From contig CAVWUM010000001.1 in NCBI GenBank assembly GCA_963758205.1, positions 496,001 to 560,000 of the forward strand: 64,000 nt of DNA. The letters are read 5' to 3'. Shown here in pieces: positions 25,570 to 31,732 of the stretch (position 1 is the first letter of the stretch; every line of letters begins with the position of its first letter). The position numbers and the translations under genes are program-made. This stretch comes from Owenweeksia sp963758205 (GTDB lineage: Bacteria; Bacteroidota; Bacteroidia; Flavobacteriales; Schleiferiaceae). The notes under the pieces are model-generated. The model did not search any database. It was not told the DNA's origin and saw nothing but the letters and a program-made list of their open reading frames with translations.

Positions 25570-26850
25570 TCATTCAGACGGTGGCTTAAAAGCCATTTTT
25601 GAAAGCCATCTGTGTTTTGTCTCCAATTTGTGCCCCCGGCCATATTTAGGACCGCTCTTCTTATGCCCCATCAAGCCGTCAATAATTTCTTCTGGAGCCT
25701 CAAGATCACGAAGGCGGTCTTTAAATGTATGCCGGAGGGAGTAGGCGGAATGGCGTGGACTTGGCCTAAGGTTGTTATCCCTGAGGTAGTTGTTCACTAT
25801 TGAAGAAAACACATCTGGATTACCGGCATGGTAAAACCCATTGGGATTTTGTTTAAATGCCAGGAGAGCAGTTCCAACGAGTGGAATTTGTCTTTCTGAG
25901 GTTCTGGTTTTTAAGTGATACTTTTCATACGGCCTGATCCAGATAAAAGGGATTGGAGCCTCTAGGAAGATATCCTCAGGCCGAAGACCAAAGATTTCGG
26001 ATTCACGTGCTCCAGTATCAGCCATGGCATACATAGCCATACGATCGCGGGCATTTAATTTATCAAGACCTGGCAACAGGGTGTTTTGCACAAAAGCTGC
26101 CTCAAAAGGTGGGCGGGATTTTGGAATGTACTGAAATCGTGTTTTCACAAACAGGGGGTCAACATCTACAGGCAATTCGTTTTGAACAGCAACATTCTCA
26201 ATAATGTCACGCACATAACGTAGTTGTTTATTGGCCGTATCAGCACTCAATCCTTCGGTTATTCGTTTGCTCCAGTAGCTTTTAAAGGCCAAGACATCGG
26301 TGCGAGTTATATCGGAGAGGGGTTTGTCTCCAATAATATTGATAAAAGCCTCCATGGCTGCCATCCGGGGGTTTTTCCATTTAGTAATTCTGTGTTCTGA
26401 TTTATCGACCAATCTATCAGTTACTAGAGGCCAGTATAGCTCACAACATTCAGATAATTGAATGCTTACTTCATCTACCCCTCCTAAGAGGGCTTCCACC
26501 TCAGGAGCTGAATCCCGTGTTTTCTTCACTCGCAACATTATTTCATCAAGTACACTTTTGGGTATTTCTTCACTAGTCTTATATGTAAACCCATACGTTT
26601 TTGCTAATTGTACGGCCGCGCGGTATTTCTCCATCTTATTGGCAGCATTGCCGCTCTCCAACAGGGCTCGCCAAAATTTCTCAATCTCCTTGTTGTAGAT
26701 TTCGGCTCGAATTAGTGCTTTTTGAATACTCTTGGTTTTCAGAGAAATTTTGACTTCTTTACGGTCATCCATGTATGCAATGTGCGTGGGAATACGTCTG
26801 CGGTAGTAATACCACTTACCTCGTTTTTGAATATGGTTGAGCATTTCCAT
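25570..26850 (-). CDS. Second tyrosine integrase, DUF6538-type N-terminus
   Basis: A 426-aa tyrosine recombinase unrelated to the element's own integrase. The N-terminus ('GKWYYYRRRIPTHIAY') is the DUF6538-like domain typical of island integrases in Proteobacteria. The catalytic domain has Arg282 ('DTGARESEIFGL'), Lys314, Arg373 in 'YSLRHTFKDRL' (Tyr in place of the first His of HxxR), His396 ('LMGHKKSG') and Tyr403 ('KYGRG'). Directly upstream are two clusters of three TGTGTACC repeats around a 198-base segment, resembling a complete attP. It appears intact. Its presence suggests fusion of two mobile elements or an alternative integration route. Confidence 0.88.
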   Translation of the reverse strand: MEMLNHIQKRGKWYYYRRRIPTHIAYMDDRKEVKISLKTKSIQKALIRAEIYNKEIEKFWRALLESGNAANKMEKYRAAVQLAKTYGFTYKTSEEIPKSVLDEIMLRVKKTRDSAPEVEALLGGVDEVSIQLSECCELYWPLVTDRLVDKSEHRITKWKNPRMAAMEAFINIIGDKPLSDITRTDVLAFKSYWSKRITEGLSADTANKQLRYVRDIIENVAVQNELPVDVDPLFVKTRFQYIPKSRPPFEAAFVQNTLLPGLDKLNARDRMAMYAMADTGARESEIFGLRPEDIFLEAPIPFIWIRPYEKYHLKTRTSERQIPLVGTALLAFKQNPNGFYHAGNPDVFSSIVNNYLRDNNLRPSPRHSAYSLRHTFKDRLRDLEAPEEIIDGLMGHKKSGPKYGRGHKLETKHRWLSKMAFKPPSE

Positions 26851-26857
26851 TTAGCAA

Positions 26858-26890
26858 TGTGTCCCATTTTGTGTACCGAAATGTGTACCA
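26858..26890 (+). repeat. Integrase-proximal triple repeat (12-base period)
   Basis: Three TGTGTACCA-like copies start at 26858, 26870 and 26882 (TGTGTCCCA, TGTGTACCG, TGTGTACCA), exactly 12 bases apart. A matching cluster lies 231 bases away (27089-27121) in the same orientation. They sit 8 bases upstream of the second integrase start and probably are its arm-binding sites. Confidence 0.65.
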
Positions 26891-27088
26891 CTTTTTTGTA
26901 GCTCAAATTGCCGATTTGGTCAACGGTTAAGTGAAAACCGTTTATAATCAGGGGCTTTTGTTAATTGCTTCAAGGTATTTGATAAGGGAAAGTGGTGCTC
27001 GGGGACAGCATCAGCATTTTTTTCTAAGGGGTAATTATTGTTATAGAACAACCACTTATAAGGATAAAAAGATTTTCAGTTTTTCAAA
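26891..27088. other. Segment between the triple repeats, possible attP core
   Basis: 198 bases without a gene. A short stretch at about 26990-27005 on the minus strand reads CTGTCCCCGAGCACCA, which looks like the 3' end of a tRNA (T-arm end, acceptor strand, A-CCA) and could be the crossover core. An inverted repeat ACGGTT...AACCGT lies near 26923-26942. The tRNA likeness is too short to be certain. Confidence 0.4.
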
Positions 27089-27285
27089 TGTGTACCACTT
27101 TGTGTACCATTTTGTGTACCAATAGTGATAGCCTTCTGAAGTAGCTCCTCCTCTTTTTTTCTTTTTTCAACTTCAAAATCCAGTCTCTCGAAGATTGGCA
27201 GATATCTTTTGCCATACTTTACAATAATCCAAGCTACTTTATCTCTGGCCTCAATTATTTCGCTCAAAGTAATTTCATCACTCAT
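27076..27285 (-). CDS. Small conserved protein next to integrase att region
   Basis: A 69-aa protein, 'SEIIEARDKVAWIIVKYGKRYLPIFERLDFEVEKRKKEEELL', probably helical with a C-terminal coiled coil. Similar short proteins ('DKVA...YLPIFERLE') are, as far as I recall, found upstream of island integrases, so it is likely real. A clear GGAGG lies 7 bases before the ATG. The last ~13 residues are encoded by the TGTGTACC repeats, so the true end of the ancestral protein was probably shorter. Function unknown. Confidence 0.62.
   Translation of the reverse strand: MSDEITLSEIIEARDKVAWIIVKYGKRYLPIFERLDFEVEKRKKEEELLQKAITIGTQNGTQSGTHLKN
27089..27121 (+). repeat. Integrase-distal triple repeat (12-base period)
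   Basis: Three exact TGTGTACCA copies start at 27089, 27101 and 27113, a 12-base period. They match the cluster at 26858-26890 and overlap the 3' end of the small gene at 27076-27285, which they extend as a GTQxGTQxGTH tail. Confidence 0.65.
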
Positions 27286-27344
27286 ATCGCCTCCAATACA
27301 TTTCGCGACCTGAGATTATAGATAGCCATTTCTATTTATAATAC

Positions 27345-27545
27345 TCACATGGTGAAGTATTTCGAATAGGTACTAAGCATATCTTGGGCGAAGTCGTCCG
27401 ATTGCTCCCATTTAATGTAACCAATAAACTTGTTGGCAATGGTGACCATGGTGTCACCTTGGGTATTAACCTTTTTTAGCTCTAGCACCTGATTGGGCGG
27501 TAGAGTAATGACTTTGATGTTATCGGTTAAGTTCGTCTGTCCCAT
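27345..27545 (-). CDS. Small hypothetical protein
   Basis: A 66-aa protein ('MGQTNLTDNIKVITLPPNQVLELKKV') without recognised domain; the sequence suggests a small beta-rich domain followed by a helix. Its ATG overlaps the TAA of the upstream zinc-finger gene by one base (TAATG), so both are translated from one message. It lies in the backbone of the element between the second integrase module and RadC. Function unknown. Confidence 0.55.
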   Translation of the reverse strand: MGQTNLTDNIKVITLPPNQVLELKKVNTQGDTMVTIANKFIGYIKWEQSDDFAQDMLSTYSKYFTM

Positions 27546-27778
27546 TACTTTTTAAATAGTAGTTTGATTAACGTGGTAGGTATGGGCTTTAGTTCGCTCG
27601 ATCCTTGTTGTATTTGATATACCCAAAGCTGACCTTCATTATCTTTATAGATAGCTTTGTTTGAACATCCCTCACAAAGAAAGTTGAACGAATGGCCTCG
27701 CTTTAGTTGTATAGCCATCTTAGTAAGGTTGTAGTCTGCTTCGCCAAAAGGGGAGCATTGAGAACAATATTCAGCCAT
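27545..27778 (-). CDS. Small zinc-ribbon-like protein
   Basis: A 77-aa protein with two CxxC pairs, 'YCSQCSPFGEADY' (Cys5, Cys8) and 'FLCEGCSNKAIYKDNEG' (Cys35, Cys38), which fit a treble-clef or zinc-ribbon fold. It is coupled to the 66-aa gene by a one-base stop/start overlap. Likely a nucleic-acid-binding or regulatory protein of the element. The role is unknown, and the 120-base gap to the divergent RadC gene would hold its promoter. Confidence 0.6.
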   Translation of the reverse strand: MAEYCSQCSPFGEADYNLTKMAIQLKRGHSFNFLCEGCSNKAIYKDNEGQLWVYQIQQGSSELKPIPTTLIKLLFKK

Positions 27779-27916
27779 GTGTAAAGCTACCTATTTTTAT
27801 ATTTTTTTCTTCAACCGCCTAAAGGTGTAGTGGGAATAAAAACGGCTGCTATTACTATGTGCGTAACACTCAGTATTTGACCTCGTTAGGCTTCCTGGAT
27901 GAATCAAGGAAGAAAG

Positions 27917-28375
27917 ATGCAAGAGTTTTATAAACTTACAGAAATACAGATCAGCTATTTACCAAGATTTCAGGTTGCTGAACGACCTAAGGTCGTTAGT
28001 TCTAATGATGCTTACCAGCATTTTTTTGAAAGTTTTGACAAACGCTTATTGGCTTTTCAAGAGCAATCAAAATTAATGTTGCTCAATACTAATAAGCGAT
28101 TGTTAGGCATCGTTAATCTCTCAACAGGTGGTCGTTCAGCCACCATGATAGATACCCGCATTGTTTTTGGTACAGCCTTGAAGGCCGCAGCAACCGATAT
28201 TCTTTTAGCTCACAACCACCCATCGGGCAGTCTTAGGCCAAGTCAATGTGACATCCAAATTACCCAACAGCTCGCAGAAGCTGGAGAAATTCTACAAGTC
28301 AAACTTGTTGATCACCTAATTATCACTTCTGAACCAGGCAAGTTTTATTCGTTTGCCGATAATGATTTACTTTAA
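27917..28375 (+). CDS. RadC-like JAB/MPN domain protein
   Basis: A 152-aa protein with the RadC/JAB1-MPN fold: 'LLNTNKRLLGIVNLSTGG', then the metal motif 'AHNHPSGSLRPSQCD' (His99, His101, Asp112), ending 'LVDHLIITSEPGKFYSFAD'. It lacks the N-terminal helix-hairpin-helix of chromosomal RadC, as usual for copies on mobile elements. The biochemical role of these copies is not settled. I took the ATG at 27917, preceded by AAGGAAG, over the one 18 bases upstream. It ends just before the primase-like gene, whose Shine-Dalgarno overlaps its stop. Confidence 0.88.
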   Translation: MQEFYKLTEIQISYLPRFQVAERPKVVSSNDAYQHFFESFDKRLLAFQEQSKLMLLNTNKRLLGIVNLSTGGRSATMIDTRIVFGTALKAAATDILLAHNHPSGSLRPSQCDIQITQQLAEAGEILQVKLVDHLIITSEPGKFYSFADNDLL

Positions 28376-28385
28376 GGAGGTAAAT

Positions 28386-29288
28386 ATGAATATTCAGCAA
28401 GCCAAATCTATCTCACTTCAAACCATTCTTTCACAGTGGGGACATGAGCCAACTAAAACCAAGGGTCATGAAACATGGTATTTTTCCCCGCTACGCGAGG
28501 AAAAAACACCGTCCTTCCATGTTGATAATAAGAGCCAGATTTGGTTTGACTTTGGTGAGGGTAAAGGTGGAACAATCATCGATTTAATTATGAATTGGCT
28601 GGAGGCCAGAGGCCGCCCATCATCTGTATCCGATGCTCTTAAATGGCTCGATGGTTTGCCCAATCTTCCCAAATCAGATTTCAAGAAAACTGCTTCGACC
28701 CAAACCAAGCAGCCAAAAATTTATCGCTTCCTTGAAGACAAGCCTTTAGCCCACCCTAAGTTATTTGAATATCTCCAATCGAGGGCGATTGATCTCGAAA
28801 TTGCAAGTGTGTACTTGCGAGAGGCACGTCTTTGGCATCGTCAGAAAGAGAAGGAGTATTACGGCCTAAGTTTCGCAAATGATAAAGGAGGTATTGAGTT
28901 CCGTAACCCCTTTATGAAATCCAGTTTTGGAAAAAAAGCAATTACGACTATTGAAGGGGAGACTAATGAAAGTATACATCTCTTAGAAGGGTTTATGGAT
29001 TTCCTCTCTTTATTGACCATTTATGAGCTGAAGAAACCTAATTCAAAGGTCATTGTCTTGAATTCTTTGAGTCTGCAAACTCGTCTTTTATCCTCGCTTG
29101 ATGACTTTAAGGGCACAATCTATTCCTGGTATGATAACGATAAGGCCGGAGAAGGGGCTACACAACAGCTCCTAAGTTGGTCTGGAACTCGTGAGGCAGT
29201 TCAGATTAAGCCAATGAATGACACTTACGATGGCTCAAAAGATGTCAATGAATGGGTTATGAATTATGGACAGTCTAAAAAAAACTGA
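28386..29288 (+). CDS. CHC2/TOPRIM primase-like protein
   Basis: A 300-aa protein. The N-terminal ~60 residues resemble a CHC2-type DNA-primase zinc finger ('HETWYFSPLREEKTPSFHV', 'FDFGEGKGGTIIDLI') but without the cysteine set, as is usual in Bacteroidota element copies. The C-terminal half is a TOPRIM domain with 'LLEGFMDFLSLL' (Glu201) and 'SWYDNDKAGEG' (Asp250, Asp252). It probably primes the strand transferred during mobilisation. The ATG at 28386 has a perfect AAGGAGG 5 bases upstream, which decides the start over an upstream TTG. Confidence 0.85.
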   Translation: MNIQQAKSISLQTILSQWGHEPTKTKGHETWYFSPLREEKTPSFHVDNKSQIWFDFGEGKGGTIIDLIMNWLEARGRPSSVSDALKWLDGLPNLPKSDFKKTASTQTKQPKIYRFLEDKPLAHPKLFEYLQSRAIDLEIASVYLREARLWHRQKEKEYYGLSFANDKGGIEFRNPFMKSSFGKKAITTIEGETNESIHLLEGFMDFLSLLTIYELKKPNSKVIVLNSLSLQTRLLSSLDDFKGTIYSWYDNDKAGEGATQQLLSWSGTREAVQIKPMNDTYDGSKDVNEWVMNYGQSKKN

Positions 29289-29309
29289 ATTTATTTTCTC
29301 CTGGCTTTA

Positions 29310-29374
29310 TTTAAATCTGTTTGGGGTCATTTGATGTCACTGTCGATTTTCTTTAAATCCATTTATGGTCATTT
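29310..29374 (+). repeat. Direct repeat pair, 42-base period
   Basis: TTTAAATC-N2-TTT-N2-GGTCATTT occurs at 29310-29332 and 29352-29374, 19 of 23 bases identical. The 42-base spacing equals four helical turns, so both copies face the same side of the DNA. Likely a protein-binding pair of the oriT region. Confidence 0.55.
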
Positions 29375-29454
29375 AGCATACTTTAAGCACTGATAATCAA
29401 TTAGCTATATTAAATTCCGTTTGTAGTTTTGGAACTAAACAATAGCGTGAAGGG

Positions 29455-29533
29455 CAAGCCATGGCTTGTATATACAAACCCTCCGGGCATTGTATATACA
29501 GAGCCGGCTTGCAAAGGGGGAAAGTATTCCCCC
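29455..29533. repeat. oriT-like palindromes and hairpin
   Basis: In order: palindrome CAAGCCATGGCTTG (29455-29468); TTGTATATACA boxes at 29466-29476 and 29490-29500; GGCTTGC (29506-29512), which pairs with GCAAGCC at 29454-29460; and hairpin GGGGGAA-AGTA-TTCCCCC (29516-29533). It lies 32 bases before the mobC start. Confidence 0.6.
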
Positions 29534-29564
29534 GTTTGATTCCCTTTCTTTAAAACAGGTTAGT

Positions 29565-29933
29565 ATGAAAATTCAGCAAGCTCATTTTGACAGGACAGAA
29601 AGTAGAACTACTCATTTTCTTGTTCGTCTATCGATAGATGAAAAAGAAAGATTTGAGAAACGGTGTCGTGACGCAGGAATAACTCAGAGTGATTATTTCA
29701 GGATGAAATGTCTTGAGTCCAAACCGCTACGAAAAAGGCGGTCGCTTAATGTAAATAGCCAGATGCTTTATCAAGCCTTAGGTCAGCTTGGAAAAGTAGG
29801 CAGCAACATCAATCAAATAGCTAAGCAATATAACAGCGGGTTTTCGCAGGCCACAGAGAATTTTGAAGGTATCCGCCAAGACTTACAAGCTTTGAGGAAA
29901 ATGGTCAGGGCTGCACTCGAGCTGAAAGATTAA
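29565..29933 (+). CDS. mobC: MobC-like relaxosome protein
   Basis: A 122-aa protein with an N-terminal ribbon-helix-helix-like segment ('THFLVRLSIDEKERFEKRCRDAGITQSDYFRMKCL') and the C-terminal MobC signature 'LGQLGKVGSNINQIAKQYNSG'. It should bind oriT and help the relaxase open the strand. The frame is open to 29466, but that extension is encoded by the palindromic oriT sequence, so I chose the ATG at 29565. The relaxase gene starts 6 bases after its stop, which makes them an operon. Confidence 0.88.
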   Translation: MKIQQAHFDRTESRTTHFLVRLSIDEKERFEKRCRDAGITQSDYFRMKCLESKPLRKRRSLNVNSQMLYQALGQLGKVGSNINQIAKQYNSGFSQATENFEGIRQDLQALRKMVRAALELKD

Positions 29934-29939
29934 TGGACT

Positions 29940-30902
29940 ATGATCGTAAAAGGGCAAGCAGTCAAAGGAGCGAAACGATTAGCCACTCATTTACTAAAAT
30001 CGGAAAATGAAGTAGTTAATATTATTCAAGTGGACGGTATTGATGCTTCGCTCAGTCCTGAGGCTTTACGGCAAAGTCTGATTGATATGGAAGATTTGGG
30101 AAGGTTAACTAAATCCCAAACTGGCCGAGTCCTTTATCACGCCAATATTGACCCACGCAAAAATGAACAACTGACTCCAGCTCAATATATCCAATCAGCT
30201 GATATGCTTATGAATAAGTTGGGACTTACTGGCCAACCCAGAATTATTGTTGAGCACGTTAAAAATGGCAGGCAGCATGCGCATTTGGTTGTACAGCTTA
30301 CAGATTTGGAGCGAGGAACGGTTCGACAACTCCATAATAACTTTTATAAGCAATCTGAAATAGCTCGAGAGATTGAGCATGAATTTGGTCTCGAACCCAC
30401 CTTACAGCGCAAAACTGGTAATAGCTATGATATGACCGAGGCCCAACAAATTAAAAAACAGGGCAAATCCGTGAAGGAGTATCGGTCATTTCTTTCGGAT
30501 AGTTTCAAAAAATCTAACACTGGAAAAGAGTTTAGTGAAATCCTCAGGAGGCAAGGGTACATAATTGCCAAAGGAGATAGACGAGGGATGGTCGTTTTAG
30601 GTAAAGATGGCAGCCCAAGAAGCCTCACTCGTGATTTAAAATGCAGTGCCAAGGCCGTAGAGGTTAAAACCAAATTAAAGGATATAGTTCAGAAATTACC
30701 TGATGTTGAAAACGCGAAACGTGATGTCAAATCACTTCAGCTGGAGCTTAATCAAAAAGACCTAGAGCAAAGCCAAGAGAAATTGAATGCGCAAATTCAA
30801 TTCGAGCAAAGCCGGAAGCGCGATGAATTCCGTAACAATTTCTTGGCAGAAATTAGAAAAAGGGATGCTATGAAAGAAAAAGATCACAGGCGATCTTTAT
30901 AG
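29940..30902 (+). CDS. Relaxase / mobilization nuclease
   Basis: A 320-aa relaxase of the MobA/VirD2-like fold. The metal-binding motif reads 'VEHVKNGRQHAHLVVQ' with His106, His113 and His115. Tyr66 in 'VLYHANI' follows the expected strand; the nicking tyrosine is not certain. The C-terminal ~70 residues are charged and probably coiled coil. It should nick oriT and pilot the strand to a type IV secretion channel through the coupling protein at 31733-33814. It is shorter than many MOBP relaxases and has no primase or helicase domain. It is part of the mobC operon. Confidence 0.87.
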   Translation: MIVKGQAVKGAKRLATHLLKSENEVVNIIQVDGIDASLSPEALRQSLIDMEDLGRLTKSQTGRVLYHANIDPRKNEQLTPAQYIQSADMLMNKLGLTGQPRIIVEHVKNGRQHAHLVVQLTDLERGTVRQLHNNFYKQSEIAREIEHEFGLEPTLQRKTGNSYDMTEAQQIKKQGKSVKEYRSFLSDSFKKSNTGKEFSEILRRQGYIIAKGDRRGMVVLGKDGSPRSLTRDLKCSAKAVEVKTKLKDIVQKLPDVENAKRDVKSLQLELNQKDLEQSQEKLNAQIQFEQSRKRDEFRNNFLAEIRKRDAMKEKDHRRSL

Positions 30903-31163
30903 CTACTCAAATTCCTCATAAAACACCGCTACTGATTGAGCAATAAGCCTATCGTGGCTTTCCATGCACTCTTCAATGCTTCTTTGCAAGCCACTTTCAT
31001 CATTTAAGCCTAAATGATAGTTATCAATACGCATACAGATATGCCCCAAAATCTGGTCGATATCTCCAGGCAGTGCACTGGGTATCTTATTTCCGTAGTA
31101 GTTTTTCATCGCTTGGCGAGCTTGGGGTTCATGTTGAGAAAAAGCTTCCAGTAATAACGACAT
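30903..31163 (-). CDS. Small hypothetical protein
   Basis: An 86-aa acidic helical protein ('ARQAMKNYYGNKIPSALPGDIDQILGHICMRIDNYHLGL'). I do not recognise a family. Its stop abuts the relaxase stop on the other strand with no gap. A strong GGAGG lies 7 bases before its ATG, supporting expression. It sits among mobilisation genes, so an accessory role in transfer or regulation is possible but unproven. Confidence 0.58.
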   Translation of the reverse strand: MSLLLEAFSQHEPQARQAMKNYYGNKIPSALPGDIDQILGHICMRIDNYHLGLNDESGLQRSIEECMESHDRLIAQSVAVFYEEFE

Positions 31164-31234
31164 GACTTCACCTCCATATTATAAGCCCTCTGATTTTACG
31201 TAAATTGGTTCTCTATGTCAATAACTATATAAGG

Positions 31235-31732
31235 ATGACACTATACGAACAGATATTGAAAGAAGATCCGGTTCTCAAAAGGATCGAATTAGAGACGATT
31301 AAGAAAAGGGCAGAAATTGCAAAGCGAACCTCTAAGCAGCTTTCAAATTCAATAGGTGAGCCTAAACCACAAATGAGACCTCAAGGTGACCATAGTGAGA
31401 TTCAGTCCACTCGACAGGTTGACCAGGTGATTAGGAAAAATAATATTAAATCCCGGGAAGACCTTGAAAGGTGGTCTCTTCAGAAAAGAGAAGAGCGAAT
31501 TGCCGAATTGCTGAAAATCCCGGAAATAAGAGAGGCTCAAATAGAACATCTAAAGATTAAGGAAGCTGAACGCAAAAACCAAGAAAGAGAAAACAGCAGA
31601 TTGGACAAAACTACAGACAAGAATGCAGCTAGATATGATCGTTCAGCTGAAATAGAGAAGGCACAAAAGGATTTTACACAAAAACTACAAGAGGCAAAAG
31701 AGCGGAATAATGAAAGAGATCGAGGCCGATAG
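31235..31732 (+). CDS. Charged coiled-coil protein of the mobilisation region
   Basis: A 165-aa, very Glu/Lys/Arg-rich protein with long helical stretches ('EKAQKDFTQKLQEAKERNNE') and no recognised fold. The frame opens 30 bases earlier at TTG; the ATG at 31235 fits better with a small AAGG just before it. It ends exactly where the convergent coupling-protein gene ends. In similar elements such charged proteins accompany the relaxase or coupling protein; here the role is unknown. Confidence 0.55.
   Translation: MTLYEQILKEDPVLKRIELETIKKRAEIAKRTSKQLSNSIGEPKPQMRPQGDHSEIQSTRQVDQVIRKNNIKSREDLERWSLQKREERIAELLKIPEIREAQIEHLKIKEAERKNQERENSRLDKTTDKNAARYDRSAEIEKAQKDFTQKLQEAKERNNERDRGR

Larger units (their letters stand above)
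29289..29564. other. Probable origin of transfer (oriT) region
   Basis: A 276-base gene-free stretch directly before mobC and the relaxase. It holds a direct-repeat pair, a 14-base palindrome, two TTGTATATACA boxes 24 bases apart, an inverted repeat GCAAGCC/GGCTTGC and a hairpin with a 7-bp stem (see separate entries). This density of repeats beside mob genes is typical of oriT. The nick site is not identified. Confidence 0.6.

Noticed and set aside
26858..27121. CRISPR array
   Set aside because: The repeats are 9 bases with 3-base spacers in two short clusters; no spacers of usual length and no cas genes anywhere in the window.
26931..27125. 64-aa plus-strand frame upstream of the second integrase
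   Set aside because: Its C-terminus ('YHFVYHFVYQ') is just the TGTGTACC repeats translated, and the rest lies in the attP-like segment; no start signal.
29466..29564. Longer MobC start
   Set aside because: The extra 33 codons are encoded by the palindromic oriT-like sequence and have no MobC similarity.
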